A stretch of 64,000 nucleotides of DNA from contig NZ_CP093341.1 in NCBI RefSeq assembly GCF_022637455.1, forward strand, positions 1,240,001 through 1,304,000, written 5' to 3'. Source of the stretch: Lysobacter sp. S4-A87. GTDB taxonomy: Bacteria > Pseudomonadota > Gammaproteobacteria > Xanthomonadales > Xanthomonadaceae. A model generated the notes under the pieces. It was given only the letters and a program-made list of their open reading frames with translations. It was not told the origin of the DNA and did not search any database. The stretch's first letter is position 1. The number at the start of each line of letters is the position of its first letter. Position numbers and translations under genes: made by a program. This document shows positions 1-8,784 of this stretch, one piece after another.

Positions 1-1720
1 TCGGCCGGTGGTCGAGGAACAGGCCGGTATCGAGGTAGTCGAACAGGTTCACGCGCAGGCGTGCATCGCCCTCGCGCACCGTCAACAGCTCGCCACGCGA
101 ATCGAACTGGCCGTACTTGCTGCCGCCCTTGCCGCGGGCGCGGGTCTTCAGCGCGACGTTCTCGCGCGGCACCGCAAACACCTCGCGCGCCGCCGCCAGC
201 AATTCGTTGAGGCGCTTGCGCTGCACCGCTTCGGGGATGTCGGCCGGCGCGGCGTATTCCTGCACGTGCAGGAAGGTGCGCGGCGTCGCCTCGTCGGTGA
301 CGTAGACGTCGATCGCGGCGGAGTACTCGGGCAGGTCGGCATCGTAGGCGCGATAGCAGCTGATGTGCTCGCGCTCGCGCCACGACTTGAGCTTGCGGAT
401 GTTCTTGCGCAGGCGGTTGGCAACCATCTGTGCGCCTTCCGACAACGAAGGCGCCGGCTCGTCGGCCGCCCGCTCGCGCTGCGGCGGCGCGATCGGATCA
501 CAGACGATCAGCGTGCACTCGATCGCACCGTTGAACAGCTGATACTTCTTGCCGGCGCGCAGGCCGGTGGCGCGTGCCAGGTCGGCGTCGCCGCAGAGCA
601 GGCTGGCACGCCAGGTCGGAACGGCGCGCTTGAGGCCGTCGCCGAGCGCGCGATAAAGGGCGGCGTCGGCGGCAAGGCGGGCGTCGTAGGGAGGGTTGCA
701 GACGGCCAGGCCTGACGTTCCGGCCCCGCTCCCCTCACTGGTCCCCTCACTGGTCCCGTCACTGGCCCCGTCTTCGTCACCGTCATCCCCGCGCAGGCGG
801 GAATGACGGGAAAGGGCCGGGGTCTCGAGCGAGCGAATGTCGCCCACGCGCCAGTCGATCACGCCGGCCAGGCCCGCCAGAACGGCGTTGTCCTGCGCGG
901 CACGGATCGCATGCGGATCCAGATCGCTGCCGAAGAACACCGGGCGCAGGGCATTCATGCCGGCCGCCTCGCGCGCACGCGCAACGTCCACTAGCTGTTG
1001 CCACGACGCCGCGTCGAAGCCGAGCCAGCGCGTCGGTACGCCGTTGCCATGCCGCTGCAGGCCGGGGGCGACATCGGCCGCCATCAGCGCGCCTTCGATC
1101 AACAGCGTGCCGCTGCCGCACATCGGGTCGAGCAGCGCACCGCCGTCGGCGTACACCTTCGGCCATTGCCCGCGCATCAGCACTGCAGCAGCGAGGTTTT
1201 CCTTCAGCGGTGCCTCGCCCTGCTTGCTGCGCCAGCCGCGGCGGTGCATCGGGCCGCCGCCAAGATCGATCGACACGATCGCGCGGCCCTTGCGCACCAC
1301 CAGGTTCAGGCGCAGGTCGGGCGCTTCGACGTCGACGTCCGGGCGCGAACCGGTGCGCGCGCGCATCACGTCGACCACCGCGTCCTTGACCCGCTGCGCG
1401 GCGTAACGCGCATGCGTGATCGCATCGCCGGACACGTGCGCGTCGACCGCGACCGTATCGCCCTGAGCCAGGTGCTGCGGCCAGTCGATGGCAGCGGCGC
1501 CGGCGTAGAGGGCGTGCTCGTCGGGGCAATCGAACTCGGCGATCGGCCACAGCACGCGACTGGCCAGGCGCGACCACAACACCGCACGCTGCGCATCGAG
1601 CGCGCTGCCTTCGACGTTGGCACCGGCCATGGCCGCGGTGGCGCGTGTGCAGCCCAGTGCGACCAGTTCGTCGGCGAGCAGGTATTCCAGGCCCTTGCCG
1701 CAGCTTGCGAAGAATTTCAT
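1..1720 (-). CDS. rlmKL: Bifunctional 23S rRNA methyltransferase RlmKL (partial)
   Basis: Methylates 23S rRNA at G2445 (N2, RlmL half) and G2069 (N7, RlmK half) in the cytoplasm. The first 573 residues are visible; the 3' end runs off the left edge. Seen: a THUMP-like N-terminal region (about 45-155), the SAM-binding motif [11 protein letters not shown] near residue 197, the catalytic NPPY motif near residue 340, then the start of the RlmK half with the family string [19 protein letters not shown] at the edge. The ATG starts [14 protein letters not shown]. It lies 3 bp after the stop of the hydrolase gene, so the two are co-transcribed. Odd: residues about 304-336, just before NPPY, are an Asp/Gly/Ser-rich in-frame insertion encoded by a REP-like palindrome and 12-bp tandem repeats. 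Reading frame is intact on both sides of it. Confidence 0.93.
   Translation of the reverse strand, partial: MKFFASCGKGLEYLLADELVALGCTRATAAMAGANVEGSALDAQRAVLWSRLASRVLWPIAEFDCPDEHALYAGAAAIDWPQHLAQGDTVAVDAHVSGDAITHARYAAQRVKDAVVDVMRARTGSRPDVDVEAPDLRLNLVVRKGRAIVSIDLGGGPMHRRGWRSKQGEAPLKENLAAAVLMRGQWPKVYADGGALLDPMCGSGTLLIEGALMAADVAPGLQRHGNGVPTRWLGFDAASWQQLVDVARAREAAGMNALRPVFFGSDLDPHAIRAAQDNAVLAGLAGVIDWRVGDIRSLETPALSRHSRLRGDDGDEDGASDGTSEGTSEGSGAGTSGLAVCNPPYDARLAADAALYRALGDGLKRAVPTWRASLLCGDADLARATGLRAGKKYQLFNGAIECTLIVCDPIAPPQRERAADEPAPSLSEGAQMVANRLRKNIRKLKSWREREHISCYRAYDADLPEYSAAIDVYVTDEATPRTFLHVQEYAAPADIPEAVQRKRLNELLAAAREVFAVPRENVALKTRARGKGGSKYGQFDSRGELLTVREGDARLRVNLFDYLDTGLFLDHRP
731..778. repeat. 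12-bp tandem repeat inside rlmKL
   Basis: Two identical units cccctcactggt, a third cccgtcactggc and a degenerate fourth. Read on the minus strand they encode the tetrapeptides TSEG, TSEG and ASDG within RlmKL. The 12-bp period keeps the frame, so copy-number change would add or remove four residues without breaking the gene. Confidence 0.8.
781..808. repeat. REP-like palindrome inside rlmKL
   Basis: Inverted repeat with arms cgtcatccccgc and gcgggaatgacg (one mismatch) around a 4-nt loop. It matches the cgtcatcccggcg/cgccgggatgacg class found between genes near 35.1, 35.7 and 50.4 kb, but here it lies inside an open reading frame and is translated as part of RlmKL. Confidence 0.8.
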
Positions 1721-1723
1721 GGC

Positions 1724-2257
1724 TTACAGCACCGACAGCAGGGAGGCGAAGGCATCGGCGCTGGCCTCGACGTGGTCCGACAGGCGATGGCCGTCGTTGA
1801 CCAGCAGCAGGCGCGAACCGCGGGGATGCGCCCAGGCGACGACTTCGCTCGCCGGGATCAGTTCATCGTGCCAGCCGTGGATGATCGAGGTCGGCACGGC
1901 GGCGGCTTCCAGGCGGGGCGCCGGGCCCATCTTGATCGGCGGCGCCATCAGGAACAGGCCGGCGGTCGGCACCTGCAGCGACACCAGCCCGGAGATGTAG
2001 GCACCCAGGCTCGAACCGGCCAGCACCACCGGGCCGCGCGATGCGGCAGCGCGCGCCAGCTCGAGCAGGCGCTGCAGCCGGCTGGGCACGTCGCCGAGCT
2101 CGCTGATGTCGCGGCGCGCATCCAGGTCGGTGAAGTCGGGGCGCTCGTGGCTCCAGCCCAGGCGCTCGGCGACGTCGGCCAGCGCGGTCACCTTGGTGGC
2201 GTCGGGCCCGCTCTCGAAACCGTGGGAAAGGATGCAATGTCCGCGCGTGCTGCTCAT
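1724..2257 (-). CDS. Small alpha/beta hydrolase (YqiA/RBBP9-like)
   Basis: A 177-residue cytoplasmic serine hydrolase with no signal peptide. Seen: oxyanion-type HGF at 12-14, nucleophile elbow GSSLG at 81-85 (Ser83), and a likely triad completed by Asp131 in GWHDELIP and His157 in NDGHRLS. The compact single domain without a lid resembles the YqiA/RBBP9-type esterases; substrate unknown. The start MSSTRGHCILSHGF is chosen because homology to the fold begins there; upstream in-frame codons are low in hydrolase character. It sits 25 bp after the MOSC gene and 3 bp before rlmKL, forming a three-gene unit. Confidence 0.8.
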   Translation of the reverse strand: MSSTRGHCILSHGFESGPDATKVTALADVAERLGWSHERPDFTDLDARRDISELGDVPSRLQRLLELARAAASRGPVVLAGSSLGAYISGLVSLQVPTAGLFLMAPPIKMGPAPRLEAAAVPTSIIHGWHDELIPASEVVAWAHPRGSRLLLVNDGHRLSDHVEASADAFASLLSVL

Positions 2258-2282
2258 GGATGCTCTGGTCGACTCGTGCTGC

Positions 2283-2795
2283 TCAATCGTGCTGGTCAAT
2301 AGGAAGTGCGACGACGGCGTCGCCGAGGTGGATCGTGCCGCCGTCGAGAATGCGCGCGCACAGCCCGCCATGGCCGCGCATCGCGTTGTAGCCGCCCGGT
2401 CCGAGCGCGGCTTCCATGCGTGAGCACGGATCGCAGTCGTCGGTGCCTTCAAGCACCACCTCGCCGATGCGGAAACGGCGGCCCTTGAGCGCGACCAGTG
2501 GCAGCCCGGAGACGACGAGGTTGCGGCGCAGCGTCGCAGGCGCCACGGCTTCATGCCCGGACAGTGCTGCGATCACGGGCAGGTGCTCGGCCTGGATCAG
2601 GGTAATGCCGCGCTTGCCGCTGCCGCCGCTGTAGCGGTCGCCGACCAGGCCTGCGCCGGTCTGGGCGAGCACCTGCGTCACCTGCTCCATGGCGACTTCG
2701 CGCTGCGGGCGCAGGCCGATCCATTCGACCCGGCCCTGGCGCGGCAGCATGGCCATCAATTTGCCGAGCTCGGAGTCGGCGGGAGGGAACTTCAT
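2283..2795 (-). CDS. MOSC domain protein
   Basis: A 170-residue protein that is essentially one MOSC domain, the C-terminal domain of molybdenum cofactor sulfurases and of YiiM/YcbX-type enzymes that move or bind sulfur via a conserved cysteine. Seen: GDRY at 52-55, RRNLVVSG at 90-97, and the cysteine region DDCDPC at 119-124 followed by GYNAMRGHGG. Cys121 or Cys124 is the likely functional residue. The start MKFPPADSELGKLM gives the usual length. First gene of a minus-strand unit with the hydrolase and rlmKL. No link to the mod genes at 26.6 kb is visible beyond a shared cofactor theme. Confidence 0.85.
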   Translation of the reverse strand: MKFPPADSELGKLMAMLPRQGRVEWIGLRPQREVAMEQVTQVLAQTGAGLVGDRYSGGSGKRGITLIQAEHLPVIAALSGHEAVAPATLRRNLVVSGLPLVALKGRRFRIGEVVLEGTDDCDPCSRMEAALGPGGYNAMRGHGGLCARILDGGTIHLGDAVVALPIDQHD

Positions 2796-2961
2796 GGCGG
2801 GGATCCGTGCAGTCTGGGCAATCTGCGCTGTTCGAACCGGCGCCTGGGCGCGCAATCCGGGAGGGCTCGACGTCCACATCGCAGCGTGTCTGTCGGCGTG
2901 GATGTCGTCGGGGCCGGCGGCCAGCAAGGCCGGGCGGGGGCGAATGGTAGCATCCGGCCCC

Positions 2962-3534
2962 ATGTCGCCCGACCTCACGACCCCGCCGATCGCCTTCGAC
3001 CCCCTGCCCTACCAGGACCGCCTGGAGGCACGCACGCTCGACCGGATCGACCTGGCGGTGATCCACTGCACCGAACTGCCTGACCTGGCGATGGCGCGCC
3101 GGTTCGGCGAGGAAGTGCTCTACGAAGGCTCGCAGACCGGCAACAGCGGTCATTTCTATATCGATCGCGATGGCAGCCTGCACCAGTACGTCCCTCTCGA
3201 TCGGGTCGCCCACCACGTACGCGGCTACAACCCGCGCGCCATCGGCATCGAGCTGGTCAACCGCGGCCGCTACCCGGACTGGCTGGCAGCCCACCACCAG
3301 GCCATGGGCGAGCGCTACACGCCCGAGCAGATCCAGTCGCTGGTGGCGCTGCTGCGGCACCTGAAGAACACGGTGCCGTCGCTGCGTCATATCGCCGGCC
3401 ACGAGGACCTGGACACCACGACCGTGGCCGCAAGCGACGACCCCTCGGTGCAGGTGCAGCGCAAGCTCGACCCGGGGCCGCAGTTTCCGTGGGCACAGGT
3501 GATGGCGGCGGTGGATCTGGTGCGCTTGCCCTAG
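2962..3534 (+). CDS. ampD: 1,6-anhydro-N-acetylmuramyl-L-alanine amidase AmpD
   Basis: Cytoplasmic zinc amidase that cleaves anhydro-muropeptides during cell-wall recycling; loss of AmpD derepresses ampC-type beta-lactamases in many proteobacteria. The 190-residue single Amidase_2 domain has no signal peptide. Zinc ligands are visible as His35 (VIHCTE), His147 (IAGHED) and Asp170 (KLDPGPQFPW); SGHFYIDRDG at 62-71 and GIELVNRG at 95-102 are also conserved. The start MSPDLTTPPI is 166 bp from the divergent MOSC gene, so both promoters lie in that gap. Followed 62 bp later by tesB on the same strand. Confidence 0.93.
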   Translation: MSPDLTTPPIAFDPLPYQDRLEARTLDRIDLAVIHCTELPDLAMARRFGEEVLYEGSQTGNSGHFYIDRDGSLHQYVPLDRVAHHVRGYNPRAIGIELVNRGRYPDWLAAHHQAMGERYTPEQIQSLVALLRHLKNTVPSLRHIAGHEDLDTTTVAASDDPSVQVQRKLDPGPQFPWAQVMAAVDLVRLP

Positions 3535-3596
3535 AGCGGGACTGCGATCCCGTCACCGTATACTTCCGGTCCTGTGATTCCCAGAGCCGCGCCCGC

Positions 3597-4508
3597 ATGA
3601 CCTCACCCGCTTCCGAGCAAGTCGTTCCCGAGCTGGTCGAGCTGCTGTCGCTGGAGCGCCTGGAGGACAACCTGTTCCGCGGCCAGAGCCGCGACATCGG
3701 CACCAAGTACGTCTTTGGTGGCCAGGTGGTCGGCCAGGCCCTGTCGGCAGCGCAGGCGACGATGGTCGAGCCGCGCGGCGCGCACTCGCTGCACGCCTAC
3801 TTCCTGCGCGCCGGCGACATCGCCGCGCCGATCGTCTACCAGATCGACCGCACCCGCGATGGCGGCAGCTTCTCGGTGCGCCGGATCACCGCGATCCAGC
3901 ACGGCGAGGTGATCTTCTTCATGGCCGCTTCGTTCCAGCAGGACGAACAGTCCGTGGAGCACCAGCTGACGATGCCCGAAGTGCCCAAGCCCGAGGACAT
4001 CGAACCGACCCCGCCGGTGCCCGAGCATGTGATGGCGACGCTGCCGACCAAGGTCCAGCGCTGGCTGTCGCGACAGGGACCGTTCGAGTTCCGCCACGTC
4101 TACCCGCGCGACGAGCTCAACCCGCCCAAGCGTCCGCCCTACCAGCAGGTCTGGTTCCGCCTGAGCGAGCGCGTCGGCGACGCCCCAGAACTGCACCGCG
4201 CCCTGCTCGCCTACGCCTCCGATTTCCATCTGCTCGGCACCGCGACCTTCCCGCACGGCATCAGCTACTACCAGCCGAACGTGCAGATGGCCTCGCTCGA
4301 CCATGCGATGTGGTTCCACCGTCCGTTCCGCGCCGACGAATGGCTGCTGTACTCGATCGACAGCCCGAGCGTGCAGAGCAGCCGTGGCCTTGCCCGCGGG
4401 CAGATCTTCGACCGCGACGGCCGCCTGGTCGCCAGCACCGCGCAGGAAGGCCTGATCCGCGTCGTTCGCGATGCGGCTGCGGCCGCGCAAGTGCCGGCGA
4501 AGGAATGA
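3597..4508 (+). CDS. tesB: Acyl-CoA thioesterase II TesB
   Basis: Hydrolyses acyl-CoA to free acid and CoA in the cytoplasm; a 303-residue double hot-dog protein of normal length. The catalytic set aligns with E. coli Asp204/Thr228/Gln278 at an offset of five: Asp209 (ASDFHLLG), Ser233 (MASLDHAMWFH, a conservative Thr-to-Ser change) and Gln283 (AQEGLIR). KYVFGGQVVGQAL at 37-49 is the family N-terminal signature. Its stop is 7 bp before the DUF2007 gene, so the two probably share a transcript. Confidence 0.93.
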   Translation: MTSPASEQVVPELVELLSLERLEDNLFRGQSRDIGTKYVFGGQVVGQALSAAQATMVEPRGAHSLHAYFLRAGDIAAPIVYQIDRTRDGGSFSVRRITAIQHGEVIFFMAASFQQDEQSVEHQLTMPEVPKPEDIEPTPPVPEHVMATLPTKVQRWLSRQGPFEFRHVYPRDELNPPKRPPYQQVWFRLSERVGDAPELHRALLAYASDFHLLGTATFPHGISYYQPNVQMASLDHAMWFHRPFRADEWLLYSIDSPSVQSSRGLARGQIFDRDGRLVASTAQEGLIRVVRDAAAAAQVPAKE

Positions 4509-4515
4509 GCGCGCG

Positions 4516-5358
4516 ATGAGACAGGTTTTCAGCAGCCAGCGCCTGGAAAACGTCGAGCAGGTCGCGCAGATGATGCGCGATGCCGACATCGAGGTCCGCA
4601 TCACCAACGGTCGCTCCTACAAGGGTGGCCGCCGCGGCACGTTCAGCTACAGCGAACCCGGCGGCCCGAAGCCGGCGGTCTGGGTGGTGCGCTCGGAGGA
4701 CCAGGTGCGCGCCCGCGAGATCCTGCGCGAGGCAGGCCTGCTCGAGTCCACGCGCGAGAGCTTCCGCGGCCCCAGCTTCCGCTTCGAGCCCGAAGCCCAG
4801 GGCAAGTCGCCCCAGCAGTCGCGCATGTTGCGGATCAAGCTGGTGCTGATGGCGGGCATCGTCATCATCGGCGGCCTGGTGATCCGGCACGCGGTCAACC
4901 TCGACATCGCCAACGAGGCACTCAAGGAGCATCCGCTCGACGGCTCCACCGCGGCCATCCCGCAGCCGCTGGCGGCGGCGGTGCTGGCGCAGGAACTGCC
5001 CAAGGCGCGCCTGGACGTGCTGTGCCTGGCCGTCGACGGCAAGGACGCACCGGAAACGCTGGTCAACGCGATGCAGCAACCCGGCCACCGCGTCGTACTC
5101 CGGTCGGCATGCGTGCGCAATCCCGACGACGAGGTCGGCAGCCAGCTTCGCGCCACCGGCGCGCCGGCACTGATCGTCGATGTCCGCGCCTTCCGTCCGC
5201 AGAAGCGCGATGCCGCCAACGACAACGCCATCACCGGCGTGATCGAGTACAGCGCCTACCACCACCGCATGTCGGCCTCGTACAAGACACTGGAAGTGAC
5301 GCAGGTCGACGGTGGCGGCTGGAAGGTCGTGCGCACCATCAAGCACGTGTCGATGTAG
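4516..5358 (+). CDS. DUF2007 domain membrane protein
   Basis: A 280-residue protein of unknown role. Residues 1-75 are a DUF2007 (putative signal-transducing) ACT-like domain, MRQVFSSQRLENVEQVAQMM to ILREAGLL. A single membrane segment at about 106-124 (IKLVLMAGIVIIGGLVI) follows, then a region of about 155 residues predicted periplasmic. Most DUF2007 proteins are short and soluble, so this anchored two-sided layout is unusual. The start codon ATG lies 7 bp after tesB. No catalytic motif was recognised in the C-terminal part. Confidence 0.7.
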   Translation: MRQVFSSQRLENVEQVAQMMRDADIEVRITNGRSYKGGRRGTFSYSEPGGPKPAVWVVRSEDQVRAREILREAGLLESTRESFRGPSFRFEPEAQGKSPQQSRMLRIKLVLMAGIVIIGGLVIRHAVNLDIANEALKEHPLDGSTAAIPQPLAAAVLAQELPKARLDVLCLAVDGKDAPETLVNAMQQPGHRVVLRSACVRNPDDEVGSQLRATGAPALIVDVRAFRPQKRDAANDNAITGVIEYSAYHHRMSASYKTLEVTQVDGGGWKVVRTIKHVSM

Positions 5359-5374
5359 CGGGCGCGGCTACACG

Positions 5375-5411
5375 AAAAAAAAAACCCGTGCCGCGGAGAC
5401 TCGGCACGGGT
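5375..5411 (-). terminator. Rho-independent terminator of the EF-hand gene
   Basis: Perfect 10-bp stem acccgtgccg/cggcacgggt with an 8-nt loop; read on the minus strand it is followed directly by a run of ten T. It lies about 70 bp after the stop of the minus-strand EF-hand gene and faces the DUF2007 gene, so it may partly serve both. Confidence 0.9.
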
Positions 5412-5477
5412 AGTTGGGATTCACATACAGCCAAGCGCGTTGTTGTGCATTCCTCGACCGCGCCCGGCCGGGAAAGT

Positions 5478-6119
5478 TCAATGGCGCGGTGAGTGCCTGA
5501 GATCGTCGCGGGTCAGGTAGCCGTCGCGGTCCTCGTCGATGAACGCGAAGCCCTTGCTGAGCTGCGGCATCTTCTCGCTGACCTCCAGCTTGCTCAGCTT
5601 GCCGTCGTGATTGAGGTCGGCGGCGGCGAAGCGCTCCTCGGCACGCTTGGCCTCTTCGGCCTCGCGCTGCGGACGCATCTTCTCGTGGTAGCTGCGCAGC
5701 TCGCTGCGGACGACGTAACCGTCGCGGTTGTGGTCGATCTGGTCGAAGTCCCGGGTCAGCCACGGCATCGATGCCGCCTCGGTCTTGCTGATACGGCCGT
5801 CACCGTCGGCATCGGCATCGATCAGCCCGCCCATGCCGCCGTGGCCATGGCCCTTGCCGCCGCGGTGGGGACGCTCGGAGCGGTCCAGCTTGCCGTCCTT
5901 GTTGCTGTCGAGCTGGTCGAACTTCGCTGCCAGGCGCGGGTTGGCAGCGGCCTCGTTGCGGTCGATGGCACCGTCGTTGTTGACGTCGAGTTTCGGACGC
6001 GTGGCGCGGCCGGCGTCGCTCGCCGGGGCCGGCTGGGTCGCGGCCAGTGCGGTGCCGGCAGTCACTATCGCGGCGATGGCCACGGCCAGCAGTGCGGACA
6101 GGGAATTGCGCTGTTTCAT
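5478..6119 (-). CDS. Secreted six-EF-hand calcium-binding protein
   Basis: A 213-residue exported protein. A signal peptide ends near ALA26/AT. Six EF-hand type loops are seen: [12 protein letters not shown] (45-56), [12 protein letters not shown] (71-82), [12 protein letters not shown] (103-114), [12 protein letters not shown] (129-140), [12 protein letters not shown] (168-179) and [12 protein letters not shown] (195-206). The acidic positions needed for Ca2+ are kept in most loops. A His/Gly-rich stretch ([12 protein letters not shown], 87-98) separates loops 2 and 3 and could bind another metal. Likely a periplasmic or secreted calcium buffer or sensor. Monocistronic, with its own terminator. 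Confidence 0.88.
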   Translation of the reverse strand: MKQRNSLSALLAVAIAAIVTAGTALAATQPAPASDAGRATRPKLDVNNDGAIDRNEAAANPRLAAKFDQLDSNKDGKLDRSERPHRGGKGHGHGGMGGLIDADADGDGRISKTEAASMPWLTRDFDQIDHNRDGYVVRSELRSYHEKMRPQREAEEAKRAEERFAAADLNHDGKLSKLEVSEKMPQLSKGFAFIDEDRDGYLTRDDLRHSPRH

Positions 6120-6259
6120 GGATAAAGCTCCTGCGGGTGGCGTCGGTTGGCGCCGATGACCAGATCAACGCCCGGGCACGGTTGCGGTTGACAGCAGGCG
6201 GGCCGCGTTCAGTCGCGCGACAGCGTTTTCCTCACGCGCCACGGCGCTATGCTGGCGCC

Positions 6260-7000
6260 ATGGGCACCGAACCGCAGGACAGCGACGATCTCCGCCTGTT
6301 CCACACCGGCGAGCACGCCTGTGGCTACTGGCCCGAGCGCGTCGCCCGCGACCTCGTGCTCGACCCGCGCGACCCGCGCCTGCGGCAGTGGTACCCGCAT
6401 GCGCTGGGCTGGGGTTTCCGCCGCTCCGGCGACATCGTCTACCGCCCGCATTGCGCCGGTTGCCGCGCCTGCGTGGCGGTGCGCATCCCGGTCGACCGCT
6501 TCGTCCCCGACCGCAGCCAGCGCCGCTGCCTGGCGCGCAACGCCGGCGTCGAGATGCGGGTGCTGCCGACCCAGCGCACCGCCGAGCAACTGGCGCTGTA
6601 TCGCCGCTACCTGGCCGCCCGCCACGCCGGCGGCGGCATGGACGGGCATGGCGCCACCGAGTTCGACCAGTTCCTGATCGGCAGCTGGAGCGAAGGCCGC
6701 TTCCTGGAGTTGCGCGAGGCATCCACGCACGGCCCCGGCAAGCTGCTGGCGGTCGCGGTCACCGACGTCACCGAAGCGGCGCTGTCGGCGGTCTACACCT
6801 TCTACGACCCGGACGCGGCCGGACGCGGCCTGGGCACGCTGGCGATACTGCACCAGCTGGAATGGGCGCGGCGCGAGCGCCGTCGCCACCTCTACCTTGG
6901 CTACTGGATCCAGGGCCATCCGAAGATGGACTACAAGCGGCGCTTCCGCCCGCTGGAGGCCTTCGACGGCCGCGACTGGCACGACCTGCCGCTTGCCTGA
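6260..7000 (+). CDS. bpt: Aspartate/glutamate leucyltransferase Bpt
   Basis: Transfers leucine from Leu-tRNA to N-terminal Asp or Glu of proteins, marking them for ClpS/ClpAP degradation in the bacterial N-degron pathway. The 246-residue protein has the ATE-family N-terminal half with the cysteine pattern C21-GY and HCAGCRAC (64-71) and the C-terminal GNAT-like half with [16 protein letters not shown] and the closing [15 protein letters not shown]. The start [14 protein letters not shown] gives the normal length. It is 140 bp from the divergent EF-hand gene and 42 bp before the next plus-strand gene. Confidence 0.92.
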   Translation: MGTEPQDSDDLRLFHTGEHACGYWPERVARDLVLDPRDPRLRQWYPHALGWGFRRSGDIVYRPHCAGCRACVAVRIPVDRFVPDRSQRRCLARNAGVEMRVLPTQRTAEQLALYRRYLAARHAGGGMDGHGATEFDQFLIGSWSEGRFLELREASTHGPGKLLAVAVTDVTEAALSAVYTFYDPDAAGRGLGTLAILHQLEWARRERRRHLYLGYWIQGHPKMDYKRRFRPLEAFDGRDWHDLPLA

Positions 7001-7042
7001 TCCTGTCATTGCCCCGGCGCACGGGCATGACATCATCGCGCG

Positions 7043-8275
7043 ATGACCAGACTCCCTCTTCTCGTTTGCGCCTGCCTGTCACTGCTTGCCGCGTGCATGC
7101 AGGTGAACATCAAGGGCGACCCCGAAACATGGGCCCGATCGATGGAAAGCGACACGACCCTGCGCGTGGCGACCTACAACACCTCGCTCTATGACGACCA
7201 GGACGGCGGACTGGTCCGGCGCCTGCAGGCGAACGATCCCGGCGCGCGCAAGATTGCCGCCGTGCTCCAGCGCGTTCGGCCGGACCTGGTGCTGCTCAAC
7301 GAGTTCGACTACGACGCACAGGGCGCCGCGGCCGATCTGTTCCAGCGCGACTACCTCGAAGTCGCCCAGCCCGGCGGCGGCGAACCGCTGAAGTACCCGT
7401 ACCGCTACCTCGCCCCGGTCAACACCGGCGTGCCCAGCGGGCTCGACCTGGATGGCAACGGCGAGGCCGGCGGCAGTGGCCGCAACCGTGGCAATGACGC
7501 CTGGGGTTACGGCCTGCACCCCGGCCAGTACGGCATGCTGGTGTTGTCGCGTCATCCGATCGACGCCGACCAGGTACGCACGTTCCAGTTGCTCAAGTGG
7601 AGCGCGATGCCGGCAGCATCGCAGCCACGCGACCCTGGCAACGGCAAACCCTGGTACCCCGCCTCGATCTGGTCGCAGCTGAGGCTGTCATCGAAGTCGC
7701 ACTGGGATGTCCCGGTGCGCACACCTGCGGGCGTCCTGCATTTCCTGGTGTCGCACCCGACGCCGCCGGTGTTCGACGGCCCCGAGGACCGCAACGGCGT
7801 GCGCAACGCCGACGAGATCCGTCTGTGGCGCGAGTATCTCTCGTCACCGACTGCTGCCTGGCTGTGCGATGACCAGGGCCGCTGCGGCGGCCTGCCGGCC
7901 GACGCACGCTTCGTCATCGCCGGCGACCTCAACAACGACCCGGCCGATGGCGACGGGCACCACGATGCGATCGTGGAACTGCTCGAACACCCGCGCGTGG
8001 CGCGTTACGCGACGCCGCGCAGCGAGGGTGCAATTGAAGTGGGCCAGCGCTACGCAAAAACCGGCATCGCCCGCCGCGGCTCACCGGCCCACGCCACGGG
8101 CGATTTCGGACCCAAGGCCGGAACGATGCGCCTGGATTACGTGCTGCCGTCGGTGGGATTCAGCATCGAAGGCAGCGGCGTATTCTGGCCGGCGGCGACG
8201 CAACCCGAGGCCGCCATTGCCGATGGCAGCGACCACCACCTGGTGTGGGTGGATATGGGGATGGCGCCGCGCTGA
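7043..8275 (+). CDS. Endonuclease/exonuclease/phosphatase-family lipoprotein
   Basis: A 410-residue exported lipoprotein; lipobox LAAC with Cys18. The body is an EEP-fold domain: RVATYNTSLYDD at the start, LLNEFDYD (metal-binding Glu), GDLNNDPADGDG (catalytic Asp/Asn), LDYVLPS and the terminal DGSDHHLVW (Asp and His). All family active-site elements are present, so it is probably an active phosphodiesterase or phosphatase at the envelope. The substrate (nucleic acid, phospholipid or sugar phosphate) cannot be told from the sequence. Confidence 0.85.
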   Translation: MTRLPLLVCACLSLLAACMQVNIKGDPETWARSMESDTTLRVATYNTSLYDDQDGGLVRRLQANDPGARKIAAVLQRVRPDLVLLNEFDYDAQGAAADLFQRDYLEVAQPGGGEPLKYPYRYLAPVNTGVPSGLDLDGNGEAGGSGRNRGNDAWGYGLHPGQYGMLVLSRHPIDADQVRTFQLLKWSAMPAASQPRDPGNGKPWYPASIWSQLRLSSKSHWDVPVRTPAGVLHFLVSHPTPPVFDGPEDRNGVRNADEIRLWREYLSSPTAAWLCDDQGRCGGLPADARFVIAGDLNNDPADGDGHHDAIVELLEHPRVARYATPRSEGAIEVGQRYAKTGIARRGSPAHATGDFGPKAGTMRLDYVLPSVGFSIEGSGVFWPAATQPEAAIADGSDHHLVWVDMGMAPR

Positions 8276-8343
8276 GCGTGACGGCAAAGTCGCTGGATCC
8301 ACGCCTGTCGGGGGTTACGGTGGGATTACGGTGAAGCTGTTGA

Positions 8344-8760
8344 CTACACCTTCGGCGGCAGCTTCGCCATCACCGGCGTAACCGGATCCACCACCGGCAT
8401 CGGAATCTCCACCGGCGCATGTACCGTCTGCGCAGATGCCAGCGCCGTCGGCGGCACCGCCACGACATCGGCCGCCGGCACCACCACCCGCGGACCAAAA
8501 CCGAACACCCCATCGCTGCGCGCCGACACGATCATCCGCACCATGTTGGCGGGCACCATCAACTCCACCGCGATCGCATGGCCCTCCGACGTGCGGCCCT
8601 CGATCGTCATCTCGATCAGCGCACCACCGGTGTCGATCGAATTGCAAAGCACATGCGGCCCGCTGGGACCGTCGTGCAAGTACGGACGGATGGCCTCTCC
8701 GAGCGCTTCCAGCGCCTGCGGATAGAGGAACACGGCGTAACCCTGGGTCTCGTCGAGCAT
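8344..8760 (-). CDS. Conserved hypothetical protein downstream of purT
   Basis: A 138-residue protein not assigned to a family. No signal peptide or membrane segment; the N-terminal 100 residues (MLDETQGYAVFLYPQALEAL onward) look like a mixed alpha/beta domain, and the last 40 residues are rich in Pro, Val and Ala. It starts 24 bp after the purT stop on the same strand, so it is probably co-transcribed. Coding is supported by codon bias and the operon position rather than by a motif. Confidence 0.65.
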   Translation of the reverse strand: MLDETQGYAVFLYPQALEALGEAIRPYLHDGPSGPHVLCNSIDTGGALIEMTIEGRTSEGHAIAVELMVPANMVRMIVSARSDGVFGFGPRVVVPAADVVAVPPTALASAQTVHAPVEIPMPVVDPVTPVMAKLPPKV

Positions 8761-8784
8761 GGTCGGGTTCCTCGGAAGGGGGCG

